A stretch of DNA of 64,000 nucleotides from Blasia pusilla (Eukaryota > Marchantiophyta > Marchantiopsida > Blasiales): assembly GCA_050084515.1 (NCBI GenBank), contig CM114271.1, positions 26,598,001 to 26,662,000 of the forward strand, in the 5' to 3' direction. The position numbers and the translations under genes were made by a program. Under the pieces are notes generated by a model, which saw only the letters and a program-made list of their open reading frames with translations, was not told the DNA's origin and did no database searches. Below, in pieces: positions 47,915 through 60,945 of this stretch (its first letter is position 1; every line of letters starts with the position of its first letter).

Positions 47915-49801
47915 CTCTCTCCGTCCGTGTGGAGGGCGGACCGCGCGGCTAACGGATTGGATTTCATGCTTGTGGTAATGTACTCCTGCAAATGTATTTG
48001 CCATCTTTCTTAACCTGCAGGGCGATTCATGTCTCTCTCTCTCTCTCATTCTCTGAATGAGTTCTCCTCTCCTCTTCAGTGAAGAAGGAGAATAAAACGC
48101 AAGGTACGGTTGAAAGTAGCGTAGATCCTAACGAACTCCTGTAAAATAAACATGGAAGTAAACGCTATTAGTTGCCATAACCGTATTTCCAACCCTAGGT
48201 CGTTTGTAGCCTCCCGTCTTGTTATTTGTTCCGACGGATATTAAGGTATGTATGTGCTGAAGGAACCGAGGCGGTCTCCCGCGGGAAGACCGCTGTAAGC
48301 GCATGTCAGGTTAGTAGGTAGGTCACCTAAGGTTAGTCGTAGCGCTTCGGTTTAGTTTAAGCCGGCTGATTAATTTATTTAATTTACTGTACCTGTAGGT
48401 GAAGTCTCATAGGAAACATGAGATTGCCATGTGTGACCCCTAATCGGAGAGGTCCAATAGGAGAACTTCTCTATGTCATTTAGACTTGTTGTCTAGTTTA
48501 GATGACATCAAGCTAGAAGAACGAGGACCGCCCCCTCTTTTTTTCCCTCCGGTGGATATTTCGCAAGTTCCCTGAATTCCCATATCTTACTTGATTTCCG
48601 ATCATACCCAATAGAAGTTTGGACCAAATGTGGCGGATCTTATTGTCGAAGGTGCAAAAGTGGACGTTTCATTCTACTAAGCTGAAGGTATGGGAGTATG
48701 CACACGACTAGCATTCCTTCAAAGTTGTAGTGTCATCTCGTAGAAGATTATATCCATGTTATCAACTTTGTCATTTCCCGAGAGATGTAAAGTGGTGTAT
48801 AAGCACTGACTGCCCTTGTATGTGTCGTCCGAATTCTTTTTCCATTTCAGAAATTATCTCTCTATTGTTCCACACCAAGAAAATTTTATTTCTAGCTTGT
48901 GTCATCAAATTTCCATGTTCATTTTGGTTTCCGTCATTTTCGTTGTTCACTTTCTTGGTGCATTTCATCAACAATTCAAAAACCACCTGAAAGATGTCAT
49001 TAAACCTTGTTTACTTTTTGGGTGTATTTCATGAACCTAGCTAGAACATGCCATTAAACAAGTTTCTAAGACACGTACATAAATGAGTGCCTCTAAATCA
49101 TACATCATTGCGTGAAAGTATTCTCCTCTAAGAGAGGAGGGATGGATGGATGGAACATATGTCCGTCTTCCCCTTATGTGGTCGAGTTACCTCATTCTTG
49201 GTTCTTCGCCCATCTATAGAGCCCGCCTCTATGCATGGGCAACCCAATGCTCTCTTCTCCACATGTCTTCTCCCTTCCAGGTTTCCTCCATTGATGGTTT
49301 ATGTTGTGTTCCTTTATTAACCATCCAAGATCTTCATATATAGATATGTAGGATTGGAGACTTAAGTCACCTTCACATGGTACAAATTTGTGAGTCTTCA
49401 AAGAAATAAGGCCAAGAAAATAACAAGACAAATCTATATTCACATCATTTTGTGCAACCACTTGTGTTGTTATTAGAGAATTTAGGAGATTCACTTTACT
49501 ATACAAAAAAATCACATAAAATAACAAGGAAAATCAAGATCCCAAGAGGGGAAGGAGGCCAAAAATGCAAAAAGAAATGGCAAAAGTCAACACATCATCA
49601 TGTTTACATGAGATAATGCTCATACCCTTTGCATCAATAGATTCCCAACATATAAGATTGGGCACACCTAGAAGAGAAGGTTAAGGAAGTCTAAAGTATA
49701 TTAGCAATGCTCTCTAGAATATACTTTATACAAAGAAAAACTGGCACCATAGTAGGATTCAAAAGAAGCCAATGCTAAAGAAGTTCAATATCTTGGAATG
49801 A
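47915..49801. other. 3' flank of the kinase gene and AT-rich intergenic DNA
   Basis: No gene seen. A CT microsatellite-like run lies near 48032-48050. An imperfect hairpin around ATGTCAT...ATGACAT occurs at about 48474-48509. Confidence 0.5.
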
Positions 49802-50261
49802 AGCTTTTGCATGGTTGCTAAAAAATGAATTTGTCCATCCATGGGAAAACTTGTTTGGACATGTCCGCGGACATGCCATCCCGCACTCGTTCTCGCACCG
49901 TGGCCCGTGTCCCTGCCGCAACCCCTGCCCGCATTCAGCCAGTGCCCAGCCCCCGTCCCTCCTATGCGGGCCGGATACAAACCCTCACGGGCCAGACATA
50001 GACCCCCACAATTTGTACTTTTAAAATTTTTGAAAAAAAAAATTCTAGCCCGCGCGGGCTGCAGTCCACGCCCCTCCCACGTAGGCCGGATGTGGGCCCC
50101 AAGAGAGCCAAGGTCGCGAGAAGGATGCGGGCCAATAATCTTGTGCGGTGCGAGATCGGGTGTGGGCAAGGTAGCCCATGTGCGAGATGCGGGCGTTTGG
50201 GTCGCACGAACATGTCCGTCCCTAGGACGGACATAAGCTTGCATGCAACCCTTAGCTTTTG
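49802..50261 (+). mobile_element. hAT-like non-autonomous element with 8-bp TSD
   Basis: The element (49810-50253, 444 bp) is flanked by perfect AGCTTTTG repeats (49802-49809 and 50254-50261), an 8-bp target duplication as made by hAT transposases. The termini share an inverted GGTTGC (CATGGTTGC... and ...GCAACCCTT). Inside are palindromic GGACATGTCCGCGGACATG and GC-rich blocks also found at 9289-10020. It carries no transposase. Confidence 0.75.
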
Positions 50262-53204
50262 ACGTTCATCAAATTCTTCTCTAATCCATTGATTAAAAGA
50301 GGGTTGAATCCCTCGTGTAGCTAGTGGAAGAAGAGTTTGGGCAGATCCCACTATTTTTTAATAAGAGATCTCCCTCCTCAACATGACCCATGTAATCCAT
50401 CAAGATAAGCGTATCTCCTCAAAGAAACTTTGTAGTCATGACAAAGGCAACCAAAGCCCAACTCCCCAAAAATATTGTTGTGCAATTATGAAAATGGAGT
50501 AAAGGGTGCAACCCTAAGCCCTTCATGCCTAAAAAAAAAGGCAAGGTACTTTTTCATAAAGTCAAAACATCATGGACTATATTAAAAAAAATTAAATCAA
50601 GAAGTTGAAAAATATTTCCATGACATAGGTATCAAGAGGCCAATCAATGTAAAAACTATGAGGTGGGAGGAAAACTATGAAGAAGGTAAGAAGCACATTC
50701 AAGATAAAAGTGACTGAGAATCCTATTGTCGTCCGCCAAAATCCTCTTGAACGCCAATCTTTAGTGTTACGGAAGTGTACGTTCAGTAGGACACGCTCAC
50801 TATTGATCTGCAGTCACACACACTCACGTTAATCTGGTCTGGGTCAATCAACCTTCTAACCCACCTGATTCTCATCTCAGCACTTCATCAAGCTCAACCT
50901 TCTTTATGCCTAGCTTCCCAATGCAGGCAAGTCTTACAAGGCTTAAGACAAACTTTCTAATTAGTACAAGCACCTAAATGGCGTTCTCACGCCTAGCCAT
51001 CCTAATTGTCCAATGGACCTCGCATGAGCCCGAAATCGAGACCCAACTAAATGAATCACGAGTTGGAATCCAATAGGGACCTCCAAAATTCACTCTATTG
51101 GATTTGGTTCAGATTACGAATCCCAACGCCAAAACTCTCGATCCATTTTATGCCCTTGGGTAATCCCGCGGCGCCCCAAAGTCAACTTCGAGTCCCAAGC
51201 ACTCTTGAAAACCTTCCTCTTTACTATTACTTCTTGGGTTCTCCACCCTTCCCCTATATTTGGGTAAGGGATGTTTGGGCCATATTTTCTGGCCCTCGAC
51301 CCAACTCACCGTAGTCACTTTTTAGAAGATGCTAAACCTCTACTTGTGCGTTTGCTGAGATCTTTCGCGCGTTGGAACCCATTTTGCATAAATTTTCCAA
51401 AGTCATCTTACTTGTCCCAAACACATCTCAGGACTAAGCATTGTGGTCCAAAGTATGATCAAAACCCTACAAGCTAGTGATGTTCCAAATTCAATTCTCA
51501 CATCTTTGGCAACAAATTTTCCTAGAATCGACTCCTCTCAAATTTTGGTTCATGTTTGATTCAGATTTCATCATCACGACATAAAACATGAAACGCTCAT
51601 TCTTATTGGCATCTCGTTTCTGGTTCTAGTGTCCCGTTTCAAGTTCGTTTTGATCATGAAGGTTAGGACACCTATAAACAACTTTAGGATCCCTTATATT
51701 AGATGGGAAATGAAATCATTCTATTCCTTCCAAAAGAGCCATAAATATTCATTAATCTTTAAAATGAAGTGTAGGCTCAAAAAGTAAAACTTTGAAACCT
51801 ACTTACTCAAAATGCTTATATTTTGCATGTTGCAAAAAGTAGAAAAAGAGAGCTTCCCATGGTTTTTTCCTCTTTGCTCATACCCTAAGGATCTTTGCAT
51901 CTTTACTCCAAACCACATCTCCCTAAGAGGATTTTGAGCTTTTATGATATAGCTCCACCAATGTCATAGCACATGGTAAGTTAAAATGCTAGAGTCAAAT
52001 CTTTCTTTAGCATTGTTTTTTTTCTATTTTAATGATTTTCCTTGACAATCCAATGTGAATGCTATGACGAACCCATTGTGAATACTATCACTATGTCAAG
52101 CTCCCCAGTTTGACAAAACCTTCTATACACTCTTGTAAGTAGGTACCATGGACACATGGGAAGCTCCCAACAACCCATTTTTGCACCTTGAATAAATTTT
52201 ACCCAAGACAGTGTGACAAAAAGCACCTGTTCTTCAAAACTACTGTCAATTATCGACTATGCCATTTTCCACCTAAAGTGTTCGAGCATAGACAAATTAT
52301 AGATTTCTCTCTAGAATAGGATCCACCCCCTAGAAAGGCTCAACAAATGATGTTTTTTCCGTACTGGAAGAGATAAAGACGACATGCTTACCATGGAACA
52401 ACTCTCAATTCAGAAAAACAAACATAGGTTGGAGTATAGGAAATGATGACGTGTTTCCAAAAGGCACCTAACAAAGAATGTAACTCATCCGTGCTTCACA
52501 CATTTGCGACAATGGAGAAGTGTACACTAGTTAGCAATATATACACATTCCAATAGGCTCCAAGTACAAACTTCAATTGACAAACCACTGAAGTTCTGAT
52601 TAAATGTGATTAAATCTTACCCTTCAGCCAGTAACTCATATACTATGAGGGAATCTGTCTTAAGTCCCTTGTCATAATGTGTTGAATGGATGAACTTCCA
52701 TGGGGCACAAGGTTATCATCCAACGTTGAAATTCCAGGGAAAGAAGTTTGTAGTATATGGTAGGAGCCGAAATTAAGTCTCAGCTAGCTTTCATACCCTA
52801 CAAACCAAAGTACATCCCCACTGCAGGCAGGAACCAACTCCAATAGAATATCTTGTTTCCCGACTGTACCTACTGAACCATACCAAAAAGAGCCAGCTCT
52901 CCACCCATGCCCATTCCATTCTTTGAATGTAATTTACAGCATAGCCTGGCCAAAGGCCATGTATAGACGTCTACAACTATCTCTACAAATAAAGGTTGAC
53001 GTTTCTGGCCAGACAAGACCGACATCATAACATGCGAACTACTTACACAGCTATCCATACACTTTCATACTCCAAATTCCTAGAATCTCTCTAAAGAGGC
53101 TAAAAACCAACCATTAATCCCAAGTCTATACCTCATAAAGAGCTTCAAAGTTCTACACCTACAACAATCACAATGACTCAGAGAAGATCAGAATCCCCTA
53201 TCGC
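50262..53204. other. Intergenic with a dispersed repeat
   Basis: 51180-51500 is a copy of a repeat also found at 60610-60945. The stretch next to 53205 is the 3' flank of the minus-strand RNA-binding gene. No other gene is supported. Confidence 0.5.
51180..51500 (+). repeat. Dispersed repeat, copy 1
   Basis: It shares with 60610-60945, in the same order and orientation, TTACTATTACTT, TCTCC.CCCTTCCCCTA, GGCCCTC.ACCCAACTC, TGTCCCAAACACATCT.AGGA and AT.TGGTCCAAA. It looks like an unclassified transposable element fragment. A part (AAGGGCAT.AA.TGGATC.AGAG on the other strand) recurs near 62450. Confidence 0.65.
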
Positions 53205-55709
53205 TTATGAATCACTGGGTCCAGCCTCGAGTTCAGTGTCTTCAGCAGAGACCTTGTCACTATTACCCTTACGGGAACTATTACCACCCACCATTGGGGC
53301 AGGTACCCTATCTTCTTCAACTGCCTCCTCGGCAGAACTATGACTAGCTTCTGCTACATTCAATCCTGGATCCTTCATTTCATCACCTGCTATCGATCGC
53401 ATCACAGTCAAAAAACTCAAGGTACTCAGCAATCACATAAGTCTTGAAACTCAAAATTGAGAATATCTCTTGACCTACTGAGAACTGTCCACCAACTCTT
53501 GGCCATTGTGTATTTTCAATCCTAGTCACACTATTTCAGGACCCTGGGAAGTCATGGAATCTTAAACCCAACCAATTTTGGTACACACACGTTTTCTGAG
53601 AGCCTTGCAGAGAGTGTAGGTCTGTAGCAATAAATCTAAAGGTAGGGGAAAGACTCAGAATGAGTTTGGATCAGGAAAAAACCTTGGTCTTGTGACACAA
53701 TCGTGTTTTTTTTCTTCCAGTACTCATCCAGATCAGCATCCAAAGACTGTCCTCCAAGTTTTTTATCCTTCATACGCCACTGGTGGGATAAAGTCCATTC
53801 ATTATAAGCAAAACAAACTCACCTCTACACTTTATGATGCTCATAACTGTTAATCAACGAAACTTTAGAGTGTGATGTTCCAAGAATTCAGCCTGGAAAT
53901 ATCTCAAGCTCAAATACACTTAGTGTTGAGCCACATTACACAGAATGGACCAACTGAACCCACCTCATCTAGGTCAGCATCCAGGGCTTCTTTTGTCAAA
54001 TTTTTTCGACCTCGTCCACCTATCAATATAACCAGACAAACTGTAAGATTAAACCCTTCGTTGGAATCTTAGGTGACCAACCCAAGTTATTGTGCATCCT
54101 TAGTCGTGATACTAACTCCTGCTTTATGTGGAGTCAAAGTCCACAGAATGTCACACTTCACATCAACTTACCATGACTAACTCATAGCAATATCCACAAA
54201 CTCAAGCCTTCACTCAGCTGAGTAACTGATGAATCTAAAAGAAGCTTCAAGGAAAACCTCAAATCTAATACCTTCAGAAGGTTAAGGTTCTATGTCATAA
54301 TGGGTCAAAGCCAGTTCTCACTGACAGTAAAGCATCAGCATTTTGAATCCCTAAGGACCATATTACGGCGACATTGCCTACTTTTGAGTCGACGAGGATG
54401 CTGACACACTCATTAGTGAAAACCTGTGCTGCAAACTGAAGTCTCCCATAACCCAGACTTAATACTCCTAAAAGAAAAAGATATCCCATGGGAGAGCACA
54501 TTCATAGTCTAAAGGAACCTCTGCAGCACGTTGACATATCATGATGCAAAGTCGGGTCAGTTCTAAAATGTCATAAGTGAGATTGGAGAAAAGTGAATGC
54601 ATTAATCAGCTTGCAGGCCACAAAAAGACCAAACTACATTGCAATACATTGTGAGAATTCGCCCGAGGCAAGCTTATGCCACTTTCACAGTATCAAATAT
54701 GCCCTAAAAGATACAATTCACGATTGTGAAATTGCTGGACTTTCTATTTGCTTCTTTCACCGGCAGTCGGTCTAGGTAATACCTACTACTCCACCGCACA
54801 GGTAAAGCTGAAAACATATTCTATTTAGAGCCAGATCCAATAACTGCAGCGGCCACCTTCTCTGCAATTGAGCCAGCTTTCCTCTCTTTCTCTTTTGAAC
54901 AACAAACTTGCACAGACATTACTCTTCACTGTGAAGATTTTAAATCGAAACACTCTGTTTTATGATGCTATGGAATCACGTGACCAGTTCAATTCTGTAG
55001 GTCTAACAATGATATTCCGTACGACCACCTTAATCTCATCGGTCACCTGTCCCTCTAACAACCTCAAGTTTGAAAAGGACGTCTAGGGTAAGAAGATGAA
55101 AGCCCTAAATTGAAACCACTGAAAGACCTCCCACAATCTAGACCTAACGTTCACAAACTACACTTTTACTGAAAAGGGTTTGGAGGGTAGAAAATGGTAT
55201 TCACAAATTAGAAGTATTAGAAATTAGTTTCCTGAAAGTATTTTGAGGGTAAAAAAATCAACTAGAAACTCACGACACTTGTGAACGTTTCCAGACATTC
55301 AATCCAGCCCCAGACATCCATCCCATGCACGCAGGATGCAATCAGACATGGAATTGAAAGGATTTGTAAGTGACGAACCCCAGGCTCGGCCACCATAACC
55401 ACGCGAATGATTACGACCGTGCACTACTGGACCTTGTGGAGGTCCCGTCGGGCGTTTGAGAATCCCCGCTCCTTGCACTCCCAGGGGCACAAATGGACGA
55501 GTGGCCGATCCGCGACCATATGTGGGACGCATCAAAGGCGGCATTGGTATCAACCCTTGCAAGTGAAAATTATTGTAACCCATCCAATTATTGTACATAT
55601 ACCCAGGCATTCCCCCATACGTCACAGCTGCTCCCATACCATTCCCGGCTCCACTTCCTCGTCCGGTGTAGCCCTGCCTGGGGCCGCCTCTTCCTTGCCC
55701 TCCCTGCAT
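53205..55709 (-). CDS. Gly/Arg-rich RNA-binding protein with FoP/ALYREF-like C-terminus
   Basis: Probably a nuclear RNA-binding or mRNA-export adaptor type protein. First exon from ATG 55709 to about 55379: GGQGRGGPRQGYTGRGSGAG, then a Gly/Met/Pro/Tyr-rich segment. Phase-consistent C-terminal exons: 53964-54019 (GRGRKNLTKEALDADLDE), 53683-53779 (WRMKDKKLGGQSLDADLDEYWKKK), 53205-53386 (acidic, Ser-rich tail, ending GPSDS). The twice-repeated LDADLDE is the hallmark of the FoP-duplication region shared by CHTOP/FoP and ALY/REF proteins. A possible RRM lies between: 54322-54428 reads CVSILVDSKVGNVAVIW..NADALLS, and EIKVVVRNI lies near 55030. I could not join these middle exons in phase, so the central gene model is incomplete. 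A GC-rich leader with a separate upstream frame (55719-55943) precedes it. Confidence 0.55.
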
Positions 55710-56100
55710 CTCCTCTCCTCACGCTTTCGCCTCCCTTCCTCCTCCCCTCTTCAGCTCTTTTTCCTCGCAAACTAACTTCAAATCACACATCCCCTTCTCG
55801 AGCCCGCGGAGACGCGCGACCCCCGCCCGCACTTGTTGCTGCTCATCGCCAATCTCACCGTTGACGGACGAATGAGCTTTGCTCCTCTGCTCCCTCTTCC
55901 TCCCGCTCCGCTGGTCTCCGCTGCCACAGGCGATGGAGCTCAAGAGACTGTTTTCCCTCCCTCCAAGAAAAGGGAGGCGCGGACATTATTTTCTCCCGTT
56001 GAATTCCGGACTTCACCGTGCTAATGCTGTACGGCCTCTTCTCGATTAGGGATCTTCGTTTAGGCAGGGCTCGAAATCGACTCCATGGCCAACAAATTAG
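55710..56100 (-). promoter_or_regulatory. GC-rich, CpG-rich leader/promoter region of the RNA-binding gene
   Basis: A sharp rise in G+C and CpG relative to its AT-rich surroundings, directly upstream of the ATG at 55709. A 75-codon upstream frame (55943-55719) ends just before the main start and could act as an uORF. No specific promoter element is claimed. Confidence 0.4.
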
Positions 56101-56377
56101 GTCTAGAGGTAAAATTAAATTCATTTCAAAAAGTTAATCAATATAATTCTATTCAAAACCAATAAGGCCCTTTCTTTTGAGATTGGTAATCTTTTGAGTT
56201 AGGTAAAATGATGGAAGGAAATAATTAATACATGCGTGCAGAGGACGCGTGGATATTCTAGACGGCCACGAAAAAAAGAGTGAGAACCTGTAGGGGCCGA
56301 ATGTGTTCTCAAATTAATAGCATATCCGGAGTGGAGGGTATGGTTGATGCAAAAGAGGTAATCTTGCTTTATTAGAA

Positions 56378-57152
56378 CTAGCCGGTGCCTGCACGAATGT
56401 ATAGTTTTGAATTACCCATCCTCAGTGTACAAGTGAATTCGAGCCATCTTATTGGCTTAGAACGATTCTATTGACTAAAAAAGACATACGTGAAAAGGTG
56501 TGCTGATTTCAAAATAAAATGGCACTCACCAATAATAATATAAATAAATAATTTTCTACAAAATTAATCATATTCTCATATTAATAACGTATCCAAAATG
56601 GAGGGTATGGTCGATGCAGAGGAGGTAATCTTGCTTTATTAGTATAAATTAATTTGTGGCCTTTCCAAAGAGAAGGAAGAAGATAATTATCATACATGTG
56701 TGTAGGATATGCGGATAGATTAGATGGCGAGGGGAAAAAAAACAAGGAAAACTTGTAAGGATCGTAATAAAGTTCTATGAGGGGACACTCCTACCTGTCA
56801 AGTTGGACTATTTTAAACTAGTTCTATATATCCCCTACAATACCATGGGATTATCCCCATTGTAATAGAATATTACTAATGAGTTTTTTCAGCTTTAAGA
56901 ATAAATCTCTTTACGAAAAACCTTTTTGGTGAATGTGTCTAATAGATTCATTTCCTGCCACTATATGAACTAGTATGATGTCGGTGTTATGCATGTGTGA
57001 GCGGAAAAAAATTCATCCCTCAAGTCTATTATCCTCTTAATTTTAACTCTTCTTTAAATCTGACATGTGTCAACATCATAAGAGGTTGGAAAGGATAGGT
57101 GTCAACACCATAGGAGGGTTTCTCGAACCCCATCTTCTCTTAATAATATAGA
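56378..57152 (-). mobile_element. Short non-autonomous Helitron
   Basis: On the minus strand it starts TCTATATTATTAAGAGAAG (57152 downwards), a plant Helitron 5' end, and finishes CGTGCAGGCACCGGCTAG at 56378, with the small GTGC..GCAC hairpin before CTAG. It is flanked by A on the 5' side and T on the 3' side, as expected. It is 775 bp with no coding capacity. A sequence block at 56317-56374 just outside (GGAGGGTATGGT..ATGCA, AGGTAATCTTGCTTTATTAG) recurs inside at 56579-56641. Confidence 0.65.
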
Positions 57153-57594
57153 TTGGACTCTTAGTACCTACAAAGAGGTTTCTTCACTTCAAGTGGTCAT
57201 TTGTAGCCTTGGAACTCTTAGATTATTTGAAAATAGTCCCATCGTGCTCATGTATGCACTACATTGGGATTCAATCCTATTCTAATAGAGAACCATTGAG
57301 AGTTTTTTTTTCCAAATTTAAGATATAACTTATTTATAAACAATATTCGTGTGAATATACCGTCTTTGACAAAACTAGATTCACTTCTTGGCTTTATATG
57401 ATCAAGTTGAGCTTCTAGTACATACTTTATAGTGAACCATGAATGATTTTCCACAAGAAAATGCAATGATCGACATACATATCATAAAATGACTTGTGTA
57501 TGTTCAAGTTATATGTGTGCATTTGTCACCGTCTAGGATAAGGTGATAAGTCTTTTTGTAGATTCTACAGCAATCACTTCTTATCCCTACCTTT

Positions 57595-57676
<82 letters not shown>

Positions 57677-59546
57677 ATTGTATTTCATAATTTGTGCATC
57701 ATTATCCAACTTATAAGTGTACCATCTAAGAACACCTACAACTTTTTATTATCTCCATATATTCCATATTATAAAATAAATAATCAAATACCTCAAAAAA
57801 ATTTAAATCATATCTTCTAGCATACCTCTAGTAAATTGGATTTCCCTCCTTGTCTTGTGCTTTCATAGAAGAAAAGATTCTGGAAACCCCCTTGGTATAT
57901 TTTCTCATTATTTTATCCATACATGGTACGCTTGGATTAAGGTTGTCACGTGGTCCATGCATTATAACATTAGACACAATATAATACAGCCATAAATGTA
58001 TTATGGAATATGCAATCTTCGCTAATATAATTGCATCATTATCACCATAAGTACATGACAATATAAGGACACAAGGAGAGCCCCTCTTCTAGAACTCTAC
58101 CATATGAATGAAGTCAACAATTCATCCTAAAATATCCTTCTTTAAAATAAGAGAATAATCTAAAATTTTCTTTTTCTCAAACACTCGTACGACCAAATCT
58201 TAGTGATAAAAAATTCTCATGTATATATGTAAGCAATGATAATAAATCTTTCTCCCACTTAACATTGCTTTTAACGATAAAATAGTGTGCCTTTCCAAAG
58301 TGTCTTGAGATTTCCATCATATTTAGATCAAAGTTATGCATATGATGTGAACTCTCGATGAAAGAGAATGGAAGCACATACATGATGCCTCAAAATCCCA
58401 CTATCACCATTGTCCTTGACAACCTTCAATCCTTTATATAATTATGCATGTAACTCTTTCTTTCTCATTCCCAAAACCCACAAATTTTTTTGCATCCCAA
58501 CAATGGCATAATATCCACCATATACCATTGAGTTAACCCTCTTAAAGATATCATTCATTACCATATTCCTCTTGAAATATTTTTTGAATGAAAAATGCAC
58601 CAAATTGTAAGATCGTAATAATATTCCTATTCCCCCTTATTGTTGGATTATTATTATCATCGAGAGAGAATTCCCTCATAGTACATGAAAGCACTCATAA
58701 CTTCATCGACTCTACCAAGATTCACAACACCCTATATTTGGCTATTTTTTTGAATGTGACAAGGAGAAAATTGCCCATGGATACTAGGATAACAACAAGC
58801 TTCTCCATAGGGAGATAACCAAAAAAAATACAAGGGAATATTTTCCTTGTTAAGATTGGGTAAACAACACACTTGCCCCCTCTGTAGTTACATAATCATA
58901 TCTCTTTTTTCTCTTAAACTATCCACCATCCAAAAAGTTTGCAACAAACTCATAAGCAGTTGGTAGAATTTATATATCTTCACCTAAGGACTTCCCTAAC
59001 TACTCTCCAAGATGATTAATAATCACGACATGTTGCTTCCTTTCCAATTTGTCAAAATCTCAAGAAAATTGGATTGTCTCTCTATAACATCTATTGTAGA
59101 TCTAATAGAATATTTTGATCCAAGCCATTAGCCATAACCCTTCGTTTCTTCTTGATCTCATGGTTTGTATCGTAAATATAAACTTGAGAAAGTTGGAAGA
59201 TCCCTCTATCTTCTAGATTAAGTGACAAAGGAATAAGAAATTCAACATTAAATTAAATAAAGTCATATATCACCAAACTACTTAGCAACGTGTGATGCAA
59301 TATATACCAATTGAAAGGCCAAATTATAGGTACGAGCATGAATAATAAAGTGAGCACTTTGAGGCCGAAAGTATGAAATGAACTTCATCCATAAGGGATG
59401 ATATACCTTTAAGAATGGAAGTTGTTATTGCCCATATTCACATAATGTTCAAAAAGATGAGTTTTTATACTCTGTATTCTTTCGCCTCTTACACTTATAT
59501 TGCAAAGTAGAGCAAGATAAATATATCTTTGTTGTGAAACCCAATC
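57153..59546. other. AT-rich intergenic, no gene
   Basis: Apart from the GA microsatellite, only short frames without domains are present. Confidence 0.5.
57601..57672. repeat. (GA)n microsatellite, 72 bases
   Basis: An uninterrupted GA run preceded by CACACA. Confidence 0.95.
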
Positions 59547-59841
59547 AAGGTTGCATGTGGATAGAGTCCGTCTCCATGGACATGTGTGTTGTTTGTGGAC
59601 TTGCGTCCGTCCTATGGAAAGACTAGTCCATGTGGGCCCCACCTTCCCCATCTTTCCCATTCCTCCCACTTACCTTCATGTTCCATACTCTCAAGTTTCT
59701 TCCTCCCTCCACCTCCACTCCCTCCCCCTTATTGTACCACTCGCCTTTGCTTTGCCTTCCATCATGAACTATAAGTGCGGATCCCACCTCTTGCAATTCA
59801 TATCCAACTTGTTTGTCCTTGTCCATTTTTTTGTAACCATA
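59547..59841 (+). mobile_element. hAT-like MITE, near full-length copy
   Basis: It starts AAGGTTGCATGTGG and ends TTTTTTTGTAACCAT. In between it follows the copy at 9448-9731 (reverse) block by block: CCATGGACATG, CCATGTGGGCCC, CCTCCACTCCCTCCC, the AT.AACTATAAGTG.GG block, TTGTCCATT. No clean target duplication is left. Confidence 0.65.
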
Positions 59842-60609
59842 CATCCTATACTATGACGTTTTCTTATTGAATGTAGATTACATCCTCATCCTTCTCTCAC
59901 GACATCCTAATCTTTGAAATTTGTTATTTGATGCAACATTAAGATATTTATCACCTCTAAATTTTAGCATGATGAGGTCAAGTTTGGATGTTTGTTGACA
60001 TCTATATGATTATTGGAGAGTGCATCTTCAATTTGGAAAATTTTCTCCTCTTGATACTTGGCATTTATAGCCAATATGTTTGGTTTCTCTTGTTAACCAA
60101 TAGAATCGTTCAAAATCAATATCAAATGAAGTTTGAAAATTGTGAGAGTTAATTATGAGAGATAATATAAACTCGTACATCGCATGGCTTACAATAGTAT
60201 TTTATACTAGACGTGATATGCGTAGTGATGTGGTTATACAACTTAATTACATCACCAAGAGTAACTCCGTGAGGCTAACAACGTCATCCTCATATTTATT
60301 GGTGGTTTTTGGAGATATAACATGCATGTTGACTTCCGTTACCAAGAGCGTTCATTGTGTCATTTTGAGAGCATTCCCTAAGAACAATATAAGATAGATG
60401 TTGGATGTATATTTTGACCATATCTCTATTTTTTCATATTTGTTTATGAGCTTATAATATAATTTCTCCATAAAATTTTCTCATCAATTTAACATGTTAT
60501 TTTAGAACTTAACATCCACTATTAATAAAGTATAAACAGAAATAAACACTAACATGACTATATTGTTCTTTATCAATAAATGCTTTATATAAGTTAAGTG
60601 TTTCATTAC

Positions 60610-60945
60610 TAGTCTCAGGGTTTGGCTCCCAAGAATCCTTGGAGACATTTCCCCTTACTATTACTTATGGGGATCTCCGCCCTTCCCCTAACTTTGGGGA
60701 AAATATAGTAGGGGCCCTCTTTTTGGCCCTCAACCCAACTCCTCCTATTGTTGTTTTAGGCAAATATCTCATCTTGTGCTTGTTCATTTGCTAAGATCTT
60801 TGATGCGTTAGAAGTGGAATTGCATCAACTTTCCAACGCCACCATACGTGTCCCAAACACATCTTAGGAGTAAACATTATGGTCCAAAACACAATTGAAA
60901 AACCTAAACGCATGTCATGTTCCAAATATGGTTCTCTCTTAGAGA
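60610..60945 (+). repeat. Dispersed repeat, copy 2
   Basis: Same family and orientation as 51180-51500; the long shared words include CCCAAACACATCTTAGGAGT here against CCCAAACACATCTCAGGACT there. Confidence 0.65.

Noticed and set aside
48474-48509. Imperfect hairpin as a microRNA precursor
   Set aside because: Short stem with several mismatches; no supporting evidence.
54322-54428. Certain RRM exon
   Set aside because: Suggestive of RRM strands 2-3 but it could not be joined in phase to neighbours; kept only as a possibility in the gene entry.
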